Assembly (NCBI RefSeq): GCF_005233845.1 | Contig: NZ_SZQL01000003.1 | Coordinates: 1-64,000 of the forward strand | DNA length: 64,000 nt | Reading direction: 5' to 3' | Origin: Ilyomonas limi | GTDB taxonomy: Bacteria; Bacteroidota; Bacteroidia; Chitinophagales; Chitinophagaceae | Shown: piece by piece, positions 61,853-64,000 of the stretch | How positions within the stretch are numbered: position 1 is the first letter of the stretch | How the letters are laid out: each line of letters begins with the position of its first letter | Position numbers and translations under genes: made by a program | Notes under the pieces: model-generated | What the model saw: the letters and a program-made list of their open reading frames with translations, nothing else | Database searches by the model: none | Told to the model about the DNA's origin: nothing

Positions 61853-62785
61853 ATGAGCCATCACCACGACCATAATCATACTCACCCGCATAGCCACAGC
61901 CATATACAGGTGCTCACCAATGTAAACACAGCCTTTATCATTGGCATAGTGCTTAATCTGTTGTTTGTGCTGGTAGAAGCCGGTGTTGGTTTATATATTC
62001 ACTCGCTTTCACTGCTGGGCGATGCAGGTCATAACCTTACCGATGTAGGTGCGCTGGCTATATCGCTGCTGGCCTTCAAACTGGTACAAAAGAAGCCCAA
62101 TAAACAGTTTACGTATGGCTACCGCAAAACCTCTATTCTTGCCGCTTTGCTCAATGCCGTACTGTTGCTTGTTACTATTGGGGCTATTGCTTACGAAGCC
62201 GTTCGCCGCTTGCTTCATCCCGAGCAGGTAGAAGGAACCGACATCGCTATTGTAGCAGGTATTGGTATTTTGGTAAATGCCGGCACCGCCTTTTTATTCA
62301 TGCGCAATAAGGAAAAAGACATCAATATCAAAGGTGCTTACCTGCACATGATGGCCGATGCTGCCGTGTCGTTAGCTATCGTGGTAGCTGGTATTATTAT
62401 TCACTATACACATTGGTACTGGCTCGATCCTGCTTTTAGTATAATTATCGTTGTGGTGATACTGATAAGTACGTGGTCGCTGCTCAAAGATAGTGTGCGC
62501 CTTGCACTCGACGGCGTACCGGCAGATATTAATGTAGATGACATTCAAGCTGCTGCCGAACAGATAAACGGCATCGTTCGCATCCATCATCTGCACGTAT
62601 GGGCTATGAGCACTACACAAAATGCGCTCACCACGCATGTAGTAGTGCAAAGCAATTTAACGATGCAGGAAGTGCAGCGCATCAAAGAAGAACTGAAACA
62701 CACTTTTCTGCATCACAATATCCAGCACAGCACCATAGAAACCGAAACTGAAGAAATGTATTGTAAGGAAATAGAGCAGTGCTAA
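61853..62785 (+). CDS. CDF-family zinc/cation efflux transporter
   Basis: About 310 residues from the ATG at 61853 (MSHHHDHNHTHPHSHSHIQV); an earlier ATG adds 17 unrelated residues. The His-rich N-terminus is typical of ZitB/CzcD-type transporters. Six membrane helices are seen, with HNLTDVGALAISLLAF and LHMMADAAVSLAIVVAG carrying the HxxxD zinc sites. A cytosolic C-terminal domain (VDDIQAAAEQINGIVRIHHL, HVWAMSTTQNALTTHVVV) follows. Export of Zn2+ (or Co2+/Cd2+) is the expected function. Convergent with the YciI gene (14-bp gap). Confidence 0.94.
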   Translation: MSHHHDHNHTHPHSHSHIQVLTNVNTAFIIGIVLNLLFVLVEAGVGLYIHSLSLLGDAGHNLTDVGALAISLLAFKLVQKKPNKQFTYGYRKTSILAALLNAVLLLVTIGAIAYEAVRRLLHPEQVEGTDIAIVAGIGILVNAGTAFLFMRNKEKDINIKGAYLHMMADAAVSLAIVVAGIIIHYTHWYWLDPAFSIIIVVVILISTWSLLKDSVRLALDGVPADINVDDIQAAAEQINGIVRIHHLHVWAMSTTQNALTTHVVVQSNLTMQEVQRIKEELKHTFLHHNIQHSTIETETEEMYCKEIEQC

Positions 62786-62799
62786 AAAGCAAAAGCATA

Positions 62800-63102
62800 C
62801 TACAATATTTGCTGCCCGGTAAGCACATGCATCGGGTGCAGCTCATACGTATGCAGCTTTGCCTGGATAGTCGGGTCTTTTGTACAAATGGCTTGTGCGT
62901 CGCTTTCGCCGGCAGCTTCTATAATTGCCAGTCCGTAGGCACCTTTTGGGTCGAGCACCGGACCATATATCAGGGCTGTTCCATTTGCCAGTAAATCATT
63001 CCAAAAAATAGCGTGTTGCTGCATCAGCTTCTTTTCTTCTTCATTCATATCCATAGCAAACGTAGTTCGCGGAGCAATCAGTTTAAACATAAAGTGCGGC
63101 AT
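62800..63102 (-). CDS. YciI-like (YCII domain) protein
   Basis: A 100-residue protein with the ferredoxin-like YCII fold: FMFKLIAPRTTFAMDMNEEE, the conserved His in MQQHAIFWNDLLANGTALIY, then GPVLDPKGAYGLAIIEAAGE and a C-terminal LHTYELHPMHVLTG. His and Asp are the residues thought to be functional in YCII proteins, whose activity is mostly unknown. Monocistronic, convergent with the CDF gene. Confidence 0.88.
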   Translation of the reverse strand: MPHFMFKLIAPRTTFAMDMNEEEKKLMQQHAIFWNDLLANGTALIYGPVLDPKGAYGLAIIEAAGESDAQAICTKDPTIQAKLHTYELHPMHVLTGQQIL

Positions 63103-63586
63103 ACAGCTATTGTTGTTTCTTGTAAAAATAAGTGCCTTTTACAATAGTTTTTAAGTAAATATTTATACTCTTTTTTATTTATAAAAGACATAAGAAAACA
63201 CATTCCTGTGCTTTTCTTTTTATGTAACGGGCTGCAGTGCTACTATGAGGCTTTAGCGGCGACGCTCCGTTTTAGGATTTTGTTCGCTATTCAGCATGTA
63301 AGCGAATATGTGAATGCAACTGCTAAGACGCAAAGGAAGACAAGCAATTAGGTCTTAAGTTTTTCTGTTCAATCCTGTTTAACCCTAAATATTCCTCTTC
63401 CTGCTTCAGAAATTTTTTATACTCAAGGCAACGGATGCAACCAATGTGCGTACTCTTTTTAATAGCACCATTGTAGGCAGGCAATAATTCCACAGAAAAT
63501 AGTACCGTTTACAGCATTCATATTGCGTGCGCTGTCATCCACAAGCAAGAGTTCTCTAATTATTCAATACATAAAATCGCTTCCTT
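63103..63586. other. Intergenic region
   Basis: I find no gene. The region between the divergent YciI gene and the sugar dehydrogenase holds a degenerate ctaagacgcaaaggaagac tract like others between genes here. I see no clear promoter or RNA. Confidence 0.5.
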
Positions 63587-64000
63587 ATGAAACCAATCAC
63601 AGAAATTACGAGTATTATCACCAAACAACTTTCATGTATCCCCTATTTCAACTTTATCGTACTGCTACTTTGTAGTGTACTGCTTTTTCAAAGTTGCAAA
63701 AAGCACGACTTTAATCCGCCGCCGGTGGGTGCTTACGATTTGCAACTCGTAACCGATGGGCTTACATCGCCACTGGTACTTACCGAGGCACCCGATGGCA
63801 CGCACCGCTTGTTTGTAGCCGACCAAACAGGTAAAATATGGATATTGAACGCCGACGGCAGCAAAATGTCAGAGCCATTTATTGACATCAGCAGCAAACT
63901 GCCAGCTTTATCCCCTTTCTACGACGAACGCGGATTACTGGGTTTTGCTTTTCACCCCAACTTTAAAAGTAATGGCAAGTTTTATCTTTTTTATACCGCA
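63587..64000 (+). CDS. PQQ-dependent sugar dehydrogenase (GSDH-like) lipoprotein, N-terminal part
   Basis: 138 codons are inside the window; the gene runs off the right edge. The start is at 63587. A type II signal peptide (FNFIVLLLCSVLLFQSC) has its lipobox Cys at about residue 37. The mature part shows the soluble glucose/sorbosone dehydrogenase beta-propeller start: LQLVTDGLTSPLVLTEAPDG, HRLFVADQTGKIWIL, then ERGLLGFAFHPNFKSNGKFY. These match PQQ-type GSDH family proteins. PQQ use is inferred from the family; catalytic His/Arg residues lie beyond the window. Confidence 0.85.
   Translation, partial: MKPITEITSIITKQLSCIPYFNFIVLLLCSVLLFQSCKKHDFNPPPVGAYDLQLVTDGLTSPLVLTEAPDGTHRLFVADQTGKIWILNADGSKMSEPFIDISSKLPALSPFYDERGLLGFAFHPNFKSNGKFYLFYTA

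Overview
The window looks like a chromosomal segment of a Bacteroidota bacterium, most probably family Chitinophagaceae; I cannot fix the genus. The signs are a SusC/SusD pair with outer-membrane glycoside hydrolases, a type IX secretion (T9SS) sorting domain on a secreted protein, gliding genes gldF/gldG, AT-leaning intergenic DNA, weak or absent Shine-Dalgarno sequences, and several matches to the Bacteroidota promoter -7 box TAnnTTTG.

Layout. 0-14.7 kb: an NYN-domain gene runs off the left edge, then a T9SS-secreted beta-helix protein and a polysaccharide utilisation locus (SusC, SusD, GH36-like, GH97, GH2) that fits a galactose-containing glycan. 14.7-18.2 kb: a decayed zone with a C-terminal gene remnant that still has its terminator, a broken LpxH-like phosphoesterase and a cardiolipin synthase pseudogene (one frameshift, two in-frame stops), ahead of an intact P-type ATPase. 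20.9-34.3 kb: DoxX, then a second sugar cluster (SDR, aldose-epimerase-like protein, beta-propeller lipoprotein, GH36 alpha-galactosidase, SDR, enolase-superfamily dehydratase, MFS transporter, divergent AraC regulator, GH130-like lipoprotein, SDR). Its content suggests release, import and non-phosphorylative oxidation of a sugar. 34.6-45.6 kb: housekeeping and accessory genes, including a HAD nucleotidase, an apparently domesticated IS3-type transposase that has lost all three DDE residues, gldG/gldF, ThuA, an MBL-fold hydrolase, an alpha/beta hydrolase, a MOSC protein, and a DoxX / GlxA-type regulator / VOC group that shares a 34-bp operator-like element.

46-50.5 kb: three tandem paralogous lipoproteins that look like an unclassified clan GH-A-type glycosidase family. 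Each has its own related upstream element and 3' hairpin, and the coding regions are mosaics consistent with gene conversion. 50.7-50.9 kb: tRNA-Leu(TAA) and tRNA-Gly(GCC). 51.8-60.1 kb: a complete tryptophan operon, trpL-trpE-trpG-(GxxExxY)-trpD-trpC-trpF-(GNAT)-trpB-trpA. Its leader encodes a 20-residue peptide with three consecutive Trp codons, followed by mutually exclusive antiterminator and terminator hairpins. 60.3-64 kb: an antisense tRNA-Gly(CCC), hisH, hisA, a zinc CDF transporter, a YciI protein, and the start of a PQQ-type sugar dehydrogenase lipoprotein.

The best candidates for something new are the tandem lipoprotein family (46-50.5 kb), the trp attenuator (51.87-52.0 kb), the shared 34-bp operator (43.62 and 45.05 kb) and the catalytically dead IS3-like protein (35.6 kb). 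All calls come from reading the sequence; no database search was run.
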